Assembly: GCA_029204225.1 (NCBI GenBank)
Contig: CM055092.1
Location: 64,469,190-64,533,189 of the forward strand
From: Diphasiastrum complanatum
Taxonomy: Eukaryota; Streptophyta; Lycopodiopsida; Lycopodiales; Lycopodiaceae
DNA: 64,000 nucleotides
Direction: 5' to 3'
A program made the translations under genes and the position numbers. Every line of letters starts with the position of its first letter. Position 1 is the first letter of the stretch. A model generated the notes under the pieces. That model saw only the letters and a program-made list of their open reading frames with translations. It searched no databases and was not told where the DNA came from. This document shows positions 34,556-46,294 of this stretch, piece by piece.

Positions 34556-36663
34556 CTCTTTGTTTTAACTTTAGTGGTAAAGGAGTTGCTAAACTGCTAG
34601 TTTATGTGATGAGACTCATTGTGACATATCAACATGTTGATTCCTTATTTGCTAGTTTATAAATTATCACATAACATAAATTTCATAACTTGATAAGAGG
34701 CGGATGATTAAAGTCTATATTGTAGACTACACACTACAAAACAAAACTAGTATTTCAAAACATGTTTTACCATTTTGAAAAGGTCGTCAAAAAGGTACTC
34801 CAAACATTAGTCTACAATGCATACATTGTTTTTACTTAGCTGCATCATGTACACTCTAGATTCTAGATTCTAGTTATTAGTCATATATGTTCTTAATTTT
34901 CATTTAGAACTAGTCTTGAAAACATTGCTATACCATATTACTTCAGTGACTACAGTATGTGCTCACTTGGAACTTGGAATCATTATGTTTTTGTCTGTAT
35001 GTATGTGTTTGCATTGTAAGTTTGTAGCAAAAATGCTTATAACAATTGTCAATTTGATTTAGAATGAGATGATTACTAGGTCTTTTTGCACGAAAGATGA
35101 TAGCCTTTGTTATTCATAGTAGATTGATTGATAATTTCACTTTTACATGCTCATTTGCCAAGTTTGTTTTTGTATATTTAGGCCTCTGGATCGTAAACTA
35201 ATATGTCTATGTTTCAAAACCAAAAAAAGACTTCAGAAAATCAAAACACGTTTGAAACTTTGAATGAAATGTGCTTGAAAGTCAAATGTTACAAACAGTT
35301 GCTAGTAGCATTGATGCCTCTGATGCATCAATCTTAAGCAACACTTTTCCATTGTTGATAGATCATGGATTAGATTTTGCAACTGCTGGGGCCATTCTAT
35401 TTGAGCCTAACTCTCCTCTATTGTGATCTTGACACTTGTAGAGGCTAATGAAAAAAGTTACAAATTTCCAAATTGTTCAATGCATTAAATATTTAACTAG
35501 TACGTTTTACATATGCTACAACTGGTTAGTAATTTACTTATGAATATTTAGGTGATGCTAAACTGAAGATGAGGTACTATCTACTAGAAGCATTTAAGTT
35601 CAAAATTTGAATTTTGAAAGTTTCAAGCTAGCTTGTTCTCAAAGAATTTGAATTTTCTATCCAAAATAGACCATCCATAATCATAATGTATCATGAAATA
35701 GTTCAAATCTCATGGAGCCTGATCCCTGAATCTAGTTGAGGACACACTCCTCCGATCCTAAAGGGAAAATTTTACGCATGCCGTTGCGGGAGGTTCATGG
35801 GAATGAGCTCCCTTAGTTAAACTGTGGTCGAAGCAAGTTTACTTAACAACCATAACAAATTAGAATATCTTACAGGTCCGTGAAGCTAGCTCGGTTGCAC
35901 TAGAGGCTAGAGATATGGCCTGGCTATATCTTGCCAAGGCTTCGTTATGGTGAAGAGGGTTAGTAATGAGAGTGTCGCACCTCTTGGGAACTTTGCATAG
36001 AGGATAGGATCTTCATATTTGCTCTTTTGAGTTGCAGCCAGGAAAGTTTGCTAAGCTATTTCTAGATTGGGAATCGTGGTACGTCGCTAAGAGAATTTGT
36101 GAAGCAGCTAACAGATTGGAGCTGCCAAAATAAGATTTAGTGTTTCAAGTAAGAAAGGTGGCTTAACCACCTCCGATCAGGATATGTACTTGCCCAATTT
36201 CACATCCATGATAATTGATGTTCTTTGTGCGTGTCTCCTCTTTCTCTGAGCACAGACTATGAGCTATTGAATCTAGTTTCGTACGTCTCAGATCTCTTAA
36301 CTCTCCAACTCTCTCTCTACCAGTCTAATATGTTCTAGACAACGTGTGTGTTAAAATTCCAACACTTATTATGAACTTTGAGCCATTCACCCAGGACTAG
36401 CAATCTGGATTTGATCCACCGCTACTACCCTGCCATATGGGAGCATTATCAGCATTAAGTGCAAGGAGTGAGCACTGAACATGTAGTAGCACTAAGTGCA
36501 TACACCAAATCCTTGTACAAAAATCTATTGCAAATTCTCTCAAAAAGCCTAAGACTGATTGAGGATGTTTCCCTTAGGACCAAAAAGTGAACAGAAGCAT
36601 TTCCAACCATGAAGAGATATTGAAGGATTTACAGAGAAATAGTTGGAAGTGCTGGACACATAC

Positions 36664-36885
36664 CCGAGAGAGGCGGATGCTTGTCCGAATGAGCTGAAGT
36701 CGAGACGGCGTGCGAGAAGGGGTGACCGCCGACGCTGATGCAATGGATATTGGCTCCGGTTTGGAAGCGGCTGCTTCAGAAATTTGCTGGATGTCAGAGC
36801 CCTCTGTTGGCAGCTCGTCTTTAGGAGCAGATGCACATGCATGGAGGGCGAGAACATTCTTAGCTTTCCTCCAGCCAGTCCCCAT
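36664..36885 (-). CDS. WAV3: WAV3-like RING-H2/vWA protein, exon 1 (residues 1-74)
   Basis: The start MGTGWRKAKNVLAL closely follows the MGTGWRRAF-type N-terminus known in WAV3 proteins. The end SRLQLIRTSIRLSR runs into STCAICLES of exon 2, as in family members where a basic RLSR-like stretch precedes the first RING cysteine. The exon is exactly 74 codons, phase 0, with donor CGG|GTATGT. The ATG at 36885 is chosen because it gives the conserved N-terminus; no longer in-frame start is supported. Confidence 0.9.
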
Positions 36886-37014
36886 GCGCTTTACCCGCTT
36901 CGCTCCCTCTCTATCTCTGGTAAAATTCTCAGCTTCTCTGGATCTACGCTTTTGCGTTTCTTTCCTGAAGTTTTAGCAGGACAAGTTATCCAGATATCAT
37001 AAAGGATCATATGA

Positions 37015-37400
37015 ATGGCAAAGTACTTAGTGTTCCTGAAAGAGGTGAATTTTTTGTGGAATGGCATTTAGCTGGAGACTTGAAGTCATTGAAATGTATG
37101 TTCGATGTATCTCATGGAGCAAAACCTTTACAGGTGCTTCATCGTTAGCAAACATTGCAGAGCAGAATCCCCCTATCAGGTACTTGCTCAAATGGTGCTT
37201 TATTCAATGGATAACACTGCAAATCGCACCCAGACTGTTTCCACTGCAGTAGTTTGGACCCAATGTGTCTCGTCTGCTATTGAAGCAAACACTTCAGAAA
37301 AAAGATACATCTTATTTTTCAGGATAACAATCAGATCGCCTCTGTTTGGTCTATGAGGGCTGCAGGTGACTTCTCGGAGTGGCTTTCAGCAATTCAATAA
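37015..37400 (+). other. possible decayed coding segment of unknown family
   Basis: The plus strand reads VPERGEFFVEWHLAGDLKSL then KCMFDVSHGAK. Other frames continue with QVLAQMVLYSMDNTANRTQT and DNNQIASVWSMRAAGDFSEW before a stop. Codon-like texture with repeated CAG|GT-like junctions suggests exons or a pseudogene, but I do not recognise the family. It lies in the 5' flank of the WAV3-like gene, antisense to it. Confidence 0.3.
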
Positions 37401-38289
37401 ATCCATAATTGAAGAGCTTTTATAGTAAGAAGCGTAAAGAACAACCGAGAGTTTCCATTTGACTTTCGATCTCAGAAATCTTGTAGTAACTCCAAAATAT
37501 CTTGCCACCAGAATCGAGATTTTGCAAAATTGTTTATAATACAATAACCTTTAGACTTTTTTGAATATGCTAGCTCAATCTCAGTGGTCAAAACTAGCAG
37601 TAAGAAGAATGTGATTTCTCAGGTGCAAGTGAAACTCTTCGGAGGCTTCCAAGAAGCACTATGCATCAATTCCAAGTGAAAACGCGGCTGCCGTTAGGTC
37701 GGTTTGACTGAAACGCCTCAACTTCCTGTGACTTCATCACCCCATTCAGCCTCTAGTGATTTTTGAATCTGAGAAATTTAATCAGATCCAGATACGTAAC
37801 AGCATAATGAAGTGTAAAAACTATCCTGTGCTCACAATAACAAGGCTAGATAAAAGCACTCTGAAGCGTAAAAGCTATCATCCATCCACACTCACAATAA
37901 TAAGGCTAGAATAAAAGCGTGATGCTATCGTCCGTCCATGCTCACAATGCTAAAGGCTAGATTACAGCTAGATGAAATGGACGCAGCGCGAAACCAAACG
38001 GAAAGCAACAAACAACCTCCTCTTACTTACCAAAAAGCATGCCATGTATGGACGTTGCGCTGCTGGCCAGGCCAGACTGGGGCCTGAAAGGGACATCCAT
38101 CCATCAACATTGCACAGCAGCACAGCTACCTCTCGGAAAATGCCGATTGGATCGAGAGTGGTGCTGCCCCCATCACATGCGTGCTGTTGCGGATCACCTC
38201 TCCGCATCAAAAAAAGAACCAAAAATAAAATCCAAGCGAGAAAGAAGAATGGCGCTGATCCGCGAGCAATGCACGACGATGGTGGATGC

Positions 38290-38480
38290 AACAACAGTTT
38301 GGTAGCATTCAACATATGAGAGGTTTGGGAAGGTGGAAGCGAGGGAGGGAGAAAGCGATGGCGCCATAGCCGATCGCAACGGAGCAATCAAACAGGGAGA
38401 GCGCGGGGTAAGCATCTTCCACACCCTCTCCCCTCTCTCTCCGCTCTCTCTCTCTTTTCTCGTTTTTTTTGGGGGCAATT
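38290..38480 (-). promoter_or_regulatory. candidate promoter/leader region of the WAV3-like gene
   Basis: On the minus strand a GA-rich block (complement of 38428-38458) is followed by a CT-rich block (TTTCTCCCTCCCTCGCTTCC). This is a common look of plant promoters and 5' leaders. If the leader starts here, a 5'-UTR intron must separate it from the ATG 1.4 kb downstream. No TATA box was chosen. Confidence 0.25.
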
Positions 38481-39533
38481 CCTGTAGCGTCTAGTTACAA
38501 AATAAGCAAAAACAAACAAAACAAAAGCCGGCAGAATAGAATTGACATTTTCTTGTCGGGCACTGATTTTCTTCACAAGATTGAAAAATGCTGACTACCC
38601 AAAAATTGACAAGTATTTTATTTGTAGGAAAATTTATGCTTGGGAGTGATTTTGCCTTGGCTTTTCTCGAGCATTATCCTATTAAAATTTTGGAGTTCTC
38701 ATGTTGTCCACTCTCAAGCTCTTGTCTACATTTTATCTCTTTTAGAATTTGAAAACCCTAGAGCCCTCTGGACTAGGTATCGTTCATGAGGAGGTGCTCT
38801 ATGGCCTGCAGCAAGATGAGCCGTGGGGCGATGAATTTGGCTGCAAGGTTGTAGCCCCCACCTTCGGATGAACAATACCTGACGTAGCAAGAGAGAGATA
38901 GACGATCCAGATCTAAATCTGTTTGCAACATTTGATATGGCTCATTATCTGCGTGCTCTCAACCAATGACGTAATGTCACATGTCCGCTATCACTCCTCA
39001 TGACTGCTACGATTTTTTAGTTCATTGAGTTGAGTTCCCACTCAACTTTCCAAGGAATGGTGCCGAGCTAAAAAAAAAGAATGCTTAATTTGCCCCATGC
39101 GTGTCAATGAGTTTAGTCGTGTCAAGAATCTCGTTGTGATACCTTTAAAAAAGTTAATGGAATTATTTTAACATAATGTTGCGTTTTTTATTTTTCCGAA
39201 GGAAACACATCCCCTCGTCAGGTGGAATGCATGCAAGGGTTTTTCGTTTTCAAAAAATATATTACATGCACCAAACATGCCTTGTCAACCTGAAAGGTAC
39301 ATATAAAAAAATTTGTAACAACAAAAAAGTAAAAATTCTTTTCACATTGAAGGAGGTCCACCATCTCGACCCCACCCTTTGGACCAATAATTCTACTATT
39401 CTTTCAAGCGAGGTACTTGTGGGCAGCCATGCTTGATACAAGCTTAATATTTTAAAAAATTAAACGTTTTCTTTTTTAGTTCTCATTTATGTGCAAGATT
39501 GGAATTAAACTAGTGACCCCAAGGAGATGATAA

Positions 39534-39647
39534 AAAAGTTCTTATTTGACTCACCTATTATTGGAATACAAAATTATTGTTTGTATCAAGACAACATTTC
39601 AAACATTAATTTTGTGTACCAAATAGGTGAGTCAAATAAGAACTTTT
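39534..39647. mobile_element. MITE-like inverted repeat, 114 bases
   Basis: Perfect 26-base inverted arms, AAAAGTTCTTATTTGACTCA + CCTATT at 39534-39559 and its reverse complement at 39622-39647, enclose a 62-base centre. This fits a small MITE or a hairpin transcript. No convincing target duplication was identified. Confidence 0.6.
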
Positions 39648-42308
39648 ATAGTTGAATCAAATGTTAAGATCATGGCGAAAAAAATTGAATACTTCTAGGT
39701 ATAATAAAGAAGAATCCCAACTTTGATTTCTTTTGTATTTAGAGCATAACTTCAACACAACCCTTTTCTTTATGTCCTCAATTGTAAAGGTAGAGAGGAG
39801 TGCCAGAGGACAAGAAAGAAATCGATCACAAATTCCCTTTAAAATTAGGCACAACAATATTTCTTAATAGGGAGTCCAGGAAGTAAAACTCAAGTAAAGT
39901 AAAAGAACAAATCACATTGACATTTAAGATAGAGTAGTTTTTTTTGAATTTTTCGTTTAGGATGGCCTTCATGGTCTTTGAAAAACTCAAAAATTATGAT
40001 AGCTAGATGTTTAGCAGACTAAGCCAATCGAGTTTGTTTGTTAACGTACTCATATGAGAGCATTGAAATATTAGCTCCAAACCCTAATAGTTGGAGTTGT
40101 ATAAGTGACAATCTTTTTAAATCGGAATAATAAAAGTGAGAAATGTTTCAAGTGGTAAAGTTTGCAAGGCATCACTTTACAAAAAGGACAAGCCTACAAA
40201 ATTGTGAGTATTTTGGAACACTTGACAAGCAATGCTCACTAAAGTTTAACAACCCAAATAGTTTGATGTTGATATGGCCTAGAGCGACCTTTTTATGCCC
40301 TAAATGAGAAAATACTATAGGGCATAAACTTTATAAAAATCACATGCTCCGTATGTCCCAAAAAGTGCCCCAAGACGTTATGCATCCAAAATGCTTTAAA
40401 AAGTGCTCGCAAGTCATATCATATTAAAAATAGGCTATTTAAAAAGCCATCATTAATCATAACGCCATGGAGCATGCCAAAATAGGAGCCATTTCAGCTG
40501 GTTCGGCACTTACTTTTAAATTTAGATGAGCCTCGTTGGGCTCGACAAAATTCTCAATCACATTCGTCATTAAGCAAAGTAAAGTTTTACCTCTCATACT
40601 CTCCGTAGTACATATCTAACTAGCAAGATTTTTGACCAACATAGTGTTGCCCATCTTAGAACCAATAGCATCTAGAGAAAAATATATATCAAAAGAATGT
40701 TGCATCTTGATAGAAACCTTATCTTGATTGAGAGTAAAAAAAAATCCACTACCTCTAATAATGGAGGAAATTTTCATGTTCTAAAGAAGAAGAATGAGAG
40801 CATTGTAAGCTAACCTCTCAAGTCAGCTTAATTTACTTGCCCCTCCTAATTGAAGGTTGGTGGAGGCTCATTGCTAGGTGAATACATTTTTAAAGACGCA
40901 CTTGCACTAGTGGGCAAGCCTCCACCATTCTTGGATGAGGGCACCACCAAGAAATGCACTTGGTTGTCACAAGTCAAGGAGAAAAATTTGTACTATTGAG
41001 AATATTCTTCTTGAACTAACATTTAGATATTTGTTTTGTCGTGCATAATAAAAGAAATTGGAATATAATTATGAGGCAAACGTACCGTACCGCAAGTGTT
41101 TTTATAAAGAGTTATTGTTTATTGAATTTTTTTAGTGTAAGTTTGGTATTTGGGTTTTTTTTGAGAAAATAAATTAATTGTTGTATAAATTACAATTAGA
41201 TGCCAAAAGTACATAAGGTACTTTTTCTTTCTCTTGCCTTTGTAAGTTTGTTGGCCCCCACCCACACCAATTATGGGGCATCTAATTGGGCCCTACAAGG
41301 TTTGTTCTCTTATTTTAGGGTTGACTTGGAAAGTGTACTAGTACTTTGTAAGCTTAATAAGTTAATGGGTGTTTTGCCTTCAAAAAGATAAGGCAAAAAT
41401 TTTCAGAAACCTGTCACGTCACTGAAAGGCAAAACATTAATAATATTGTCAAGTGAAGTGTTGATCCAGATTTTGCATATATGTAATGAAAGGTGAGATA
41501 GTGTTATCAAACAACACATGAAAGGGAGGAAAATCTTATGAAACTCCACATCAAGTGAAAGGTAAAAGTGGATTTTGGCATCTTTTGCCATCATGAGGTA
41601 GGGATTGGTGAATGAGATTGTGAGAGGTGCTAAAATTCAAGGGCTATTTCAAATGCACCCTTCAAGGTGAAGCTTTGTAAATGTTAGTAGCATTGGCTCT
41701 CAAATGTCAATCTACTTTAGTTTGGCCAAGTATTAGGTAACTTCAACTAGGTATCAAGGAACATATTAGTTTACTATTTAATTTTATAGTACTAGGGTAT
41801 ATACTCTACTAGGACTCTTTTTGGTCAAGTCAATGCTCATATATAGATTTTGCCTTAGCATCAATATACTATATAGATTTTGCCTTCGCATCAATACAGA
41901 ATCAGAATTTTCATGTGTAATACATTTTATTTGTAGTGCCCTAAATACATTGGTAACCAACAACAAAGTATTGGCTTTTCAAAATGTGTAAGAATTTCAT
42001 ACCATCCTTCAAAAGACTATGACTTTCAACAATTTTTGTATATTCATAAAGGAGAGTTGTTAAACTGTATCATTCTTGTACTAATAGTGGCTAGCAACTC
42101 ATATGACATGTTTACTAGTATCAAAAGACTATAAAAAATATAATGCCATAACTTGATTAATGTTGGTTGGGGATTACAATTTTTAATACACACCCAATGC
42201 TCATTTATACGTCCAAAATCTAACATTTAGGAGAGGTGGTCATGTTTTTCCCCTTTCTTGATAGTTAGAATTATTCACAAATATACAAAAATGTTCAGAG
42301 TTGATATC

Positions 42309-42356
42309 ATATTTATACAAGGTTTATCGTGCACCTGCTTGGAGGCAGCGATGATC
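42309..42356. repeat. short inverted repeat/hairpin
   Basis: ATTTATACAAGGTT and AACCTTGTATAAAT form a 14-bp stem around a 20-base centre that can pair further (ATCGTGC.../GCGATGAT). Nothing known matches it. Confidence 0.45.
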
Positions 42357-42919
42357 AACCTTGTATAAATAGAAAAAGAACATAACGATAAGGGCACAAA
42401 GATCCACACAAAGAAATTAGTAGGGAACCATGTTGCACTTCAAAGAAGCACGAGTATCTCAAACCCTATCTCCAACAAAACTTTACATGGGATAGTTCAT
42501 ATGAAAAAAAGGTGCTCCAGAAGCAAAGAAACAGCCCATGTGAGAAGCTAAGTAAGGAGTAGTGTTACACTCATGAGTAGCAAGAGTATCTTAAATCATA
42601 CCTCCCTGATAGATTCAAAAGGCATAGTTCATATTCCCCTTCATATTGTGTATCATAAGTTGTGCTTAAATGTTGAAACTCAACTAAACAATATTGCATT
42701 CATAATTAATATAACATAACTTGCTCTTACTCTACTGATGGTAGAGCAATACAAGAAGTTAAGTGATATGAGGTGAAATATCTCTCCTATATAGGGAGCA
42801 ATGTCTCTCCACTTTTTGAAAATGGATAATCAAGGGACATTGGTATGAAATGCCAAAAACCAACAAATACACAATATAGAAAGCTAATCAAGAATCAGTG
42901 GAACCTAAGAGTTACTAGG

Positions 42920-44147
42920 CAAGTTGTTGTAAAGCTACCTTTACAAGCTTTACTTCCGGCGCCATCGGCGCCAGCTATGTCCCCGGCGCCAGCAGCGCCC
43001 CTGCTGCTCCCGGCGCCACTGTGACCAGAATTCAGCCGGCGCCAAGTTCCTATGGCTGAAAATCTTTGATCGGTTCTAGCGAAGTCCAGAGAGCTCAGAT
43101 CGATGTGCAATCACCTCACACGATCTAGGCATGATTAAAGGAAGCCTGGGGATCAATAAAATCTAGAGAGAGAAAATGACTTTCTAGAAAGAGAAAATCC
43201 TAGAGAGAGAAAAACGTGCTTTACCAGCTTGGGTAGAGTGCTTGGTATGAGGGGGGGTGCTGAATCACACCAATACTATAGGGGAGTGCGGGTTGCGACT
43301 CAGGGCGAGCTCCAACCAAGTCTCAGCCTCCCTTGCTGGAATGTTGTCATGGCTCTCGCCTTGGCATGCTAGCGCCCCGGAGACTAGGGTCGGTCACACA
43401 CTTGAAATGTAACCTTCTCAGATTTATCAATAAAGTGGTATTTTCCTCAAACTGACTCTGATTACCTTCTGGGTTTCAGTGTTCGGTAAAAGCGCCAGTT
43501 GTAAGGCCGCTTTCAAAATTTTTAACTTGGCACATAGCTGAGAGTCGTATCCCGGGACGCCAGCGGTATGCCGTCGGGACCATTCGGTCCGTGGCGCCAG
43601 CGGTATGCTGTCGGGACCATTTGGTCCAGGAACTGGTTGTTTCCATATCTGTCGCGGCTTGTGGTTCTGAGTGTTCCTTGCATGAACGTGAATGGGTTAA
43701 GCTCTTGGGAAACGGGCTCTAACCTGTCGGCTGAGTTGGATGGCTTGCTTGGGTGGATGTTACCTGTTTATGGCTGTCCAGTCTGGCGAGGCGCCAGGTT
43801 GGCTTCCAGCGCTCGTGACGAAGCTTTCAGTTGGTTAAGTCTGATGTAAGTCAGACCGCTTGCTTGGAATGGATGTTACTCGTTTGTAACGAAGCTTCGA
43901 GTTGGTTAAGTTTGATGTATGTCGGGCGGCTTGCTTGGAGGGAAGTCACCCACATCGGGACCCCCGATCTGGCATGGCGCCAGGTTGGATCTCAATGTTG
44001 GTCCTCGGAACTTCAAGTTGGTTAAGTCTGATCGTTGTTGGCGAGTTGGCTGCTTGTATGTCAAGTGGGTTCGGATGGCAAGAGTTGAAGGCTGGGAAGC
44101 TAAGTCGTGGTTCCCGGCTCCCTTTGGGATGCCTGCGCTACACAAGT
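42920..44147. mobile_element. solo LTR with perfect 5-bp target-site duplication (CAAGT)
   Basis: The LTR runs 42925-44142, starting TGTTGTAAAGC and ending GCGCTACA, with CAAGT on both sides (42920-42924 and 44143-44147). A second family member with its own duplication lies at 62756-63896. Inside are a GC-rich GGCGCC cluster, polyadenylation-like AATAAA at about 43157 and 43424, a tandem pair of about 40 bases (GCCAGCGGTATGCYGTCGGG) and several AAGTTGGTTAAGTCTGAT-type repeats. No coding region. The perfect duplication and lack of interior show LTR-LTR recombination after insertion. Confidence 0.9.
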
Positions 44148-44489
44148 GAACAACCACTGGTCACTTGTCCCTTTGCTAAGGTGTGTCGCAATATTAGCCT
44201 ATTACAATGGACTAGAAACCAAACGTCCTTATTTGCTACCATGAAGCCAATTATCTAGATGAAGCTTAACCAACATCCAATGAAGTGTTGTCACACGCTA
44301 CTGCCATACTCTGCTACACACTTCACCATTCATGGATGAAGGTCAGTTATTCACATTGCTTTGTGAATGCACATCAAGGCATGTAAATCAAAAACTATCT
44401 GACAATAATACATGAAAGGTAGCAAGTCCTAATTTTGGATCAACTAACACATGTGACAAACAAAAGAAGGTTTGTATTTTTGTTTTGAA

Positions 44490-45500
44490 TAAAATTTTGA
44501 GAATTGCAAATCATTCAAATCCATAGTTGAGATAACACATGCTCTGATAACCATTTATTTGTTCTTCAGGTTGTATAATTGGATTGAAGAAGCGAGAGCA
44601 TGTTCACATGCTATCTGTGGATAGTTTACAAAGTGTATTGAATCTTAAGCGTCATAGCAAATACAATTTCATTCATGGAATAATATTTCTTGGACAACTT
44701 GACAGTGCAGACTTAAGTAGATGTCATGTTTTCAAGATGTCCACTATCGGACCCGGATCAGGGGTTGATATTGTTAATAGAATGCGCCCAAATGGAGACT
44801 AGAGTGATTTTTGAGTTTGCTTCGATCATGTTGAATGGATTAATGGTTGGACCACCATGTCTATGATCCGCTTATTCAGGAACTGCTAACTTTATGTGTG
44901 TGTGATTTCAAAGTTGAGGATACCGATGCACATTCTTTATTTTGGAAAATTTGAATCAAGTCATGGAGAAAAACGGTCATCCACTGCCAGAATTTCATGG
45001 ATTTATGGCAGACGAGGCCCAAGCAAATTGGCGTGCAATTAGATTAGTGTACGATGGGGGTCCAAATAATGTCATGGAGGGACACGAGAGATCTTGTTTG
45101 TTTCATTAGGAACATAGCATGATCCAACATAGCATAAGTTGCTTCAAGAGCAAATTTCATGAGGTCAACAAAAACTTTGTTGCCAATGGAAAAATGCACC
45201 TACACGACAATCCGCTGAGGTAGAGATGAAGCACTTGATGTCATGGTGGTCTTTCGGAAAGTGATCGATGGCAAACCTGAATAATGTGGTGGCATATCAT
45301 GCATGCATTTCGCATTTTTTATGGTTCAAGTAAGTGTTGCATATGCAATCAATATTTGAACTTTTTGGCATCTATTTATATATGGGAGACTAATTGCATT
45401 ACGTTTCTATATTATAGGACATGGATGATTCACATGGATTGTCAAGGACAAATTTATCAGAATCAGTTCATGGAAGTTGGCTAGCATCAGAAAACTAGAA
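44490..45500 (+). pseudogene. DDE-transposase-like remnant of an undetermined superfamily
   Basis: Plus-strand frames read GLKKREHVHMLSVDSLQSVL, KYNFIHGIIFLGQLDSADLS, RCHVFKMSTIGPGSGVDIV, then FDHVEWINGWTTMS, LFWKILNQVMEKNGHPLP, GFMADEAQANWRAIRLVYDG and MEGHERSCLFH. Aspartates in FDHVEW and FMADEAQ are spaced as in DDE transposases. I recall similar uncharacterised proteins repeated in bryophyte and fern genomes, but cannot verify it. At least four frameshifts or stops break it. MULE-like is the best guess; a host-gene relic is not excluded. Confidence 0.45.
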
Positions 45501-46294
45501 GCAACAACTAACATTGTATGGTGTAACAGTCAGCGATATGACAAACGCAATTTTACAAAGTGTCTTTCATTCAAATTGGGACTTATTTCAGTTATGTGCA
45601 TCAAGTATATCAATATTGCATATACTTGTCTTGATCATCTACTTTGAACATAGTATGGACATGGAAGTTTGTATTTTCTACATGATTATAAGCCTTGAGC
45701 TACACACTTGGTTTGAAATAGTTATTGCCTATATTCTCATTATATTAATTAATGACATCATTGTAACAACGTTGCATACCTATCAAAAATTTGAAATGGA
45801 TAAGATTATCAAAGACCACATGGGTTATGTTAAATGGCAAAAGGTCTGCATTTTATGAAACCAACATGAAATACATAATTGTTTGTCTGCGTATATGGTT
45901 GATTAAATTAGATGGTTTTTCATCCAACAATTAGTCTAGTTGTCAATTAATCCCCAAAACTATTGTTGACATTTGGGACTCCAACTTTGTCCAGTGGTGC
46001 ACACAGCAATAGATTCATGTACCTATGGGTCCTCATTTGTTCTCAGTAAATCACCTCCACAATTGTAGTTGCACTACACCCATTAGTTGTAGATGCTTGC
46101 TAACTAGCACTCATCATGTTTTTTGTGTTCGAGTTGGACATACAATAAAATTCAAAATGTTGGCAATATATTGTTGTAGGAAATTATTACCTCATTTTCA
46201 ATTGATTTTAGATCAAAATCCAGCCCATAACCTTTGTTGCGATGCTTGTTGATCTACTAGCTACTGGTTAGTAACTTGTGAGTTTAAGGGTTTG
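45501..46294. other. no gene recognised
   Basis: A 114-codon frame at 45514-45858 is hydrophobic but AT-driven and has no family motif; it is not called as a gene. Confidence 0.4.

Larger units (their letters stand above)
30809..36663 (-). other. first intron of the WAV3-like gene (5855 bases)
   Basis: Donor GTATGT at 36663 and acceptor TTTTTGGTGACAG ending at 30809 bound a phase-0 intron. Most of it is transposon-derived, including a decayed antisense hAT element (31300-34196) and a polypurine region (34320-34550). The stretch 34560-36600 shows no recognisable gene. Confidence 0.85.
38481..42919. other. no gene recognised; AT-rich
   Basis: No domain is seen. A 32-34-base unit (TATATAGATTTTGCCTT...GCATCAATA) is duplicated in tandem at about 41836-41898. 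Two small hairpins are listed separately. Confidence 0.4.

Noticed and set aside
42309-42356. MicroRNA precursor
   Set aside because: The stem is only 14 bp before a weakly paired centre, and no known miRNA is recognised.
45514-45858. Open frame of 114 codons, hydrophobic
   Set aside because: AT-driven Leu/Ile content, no start context, no motif, and it lies behind a dead transposase.
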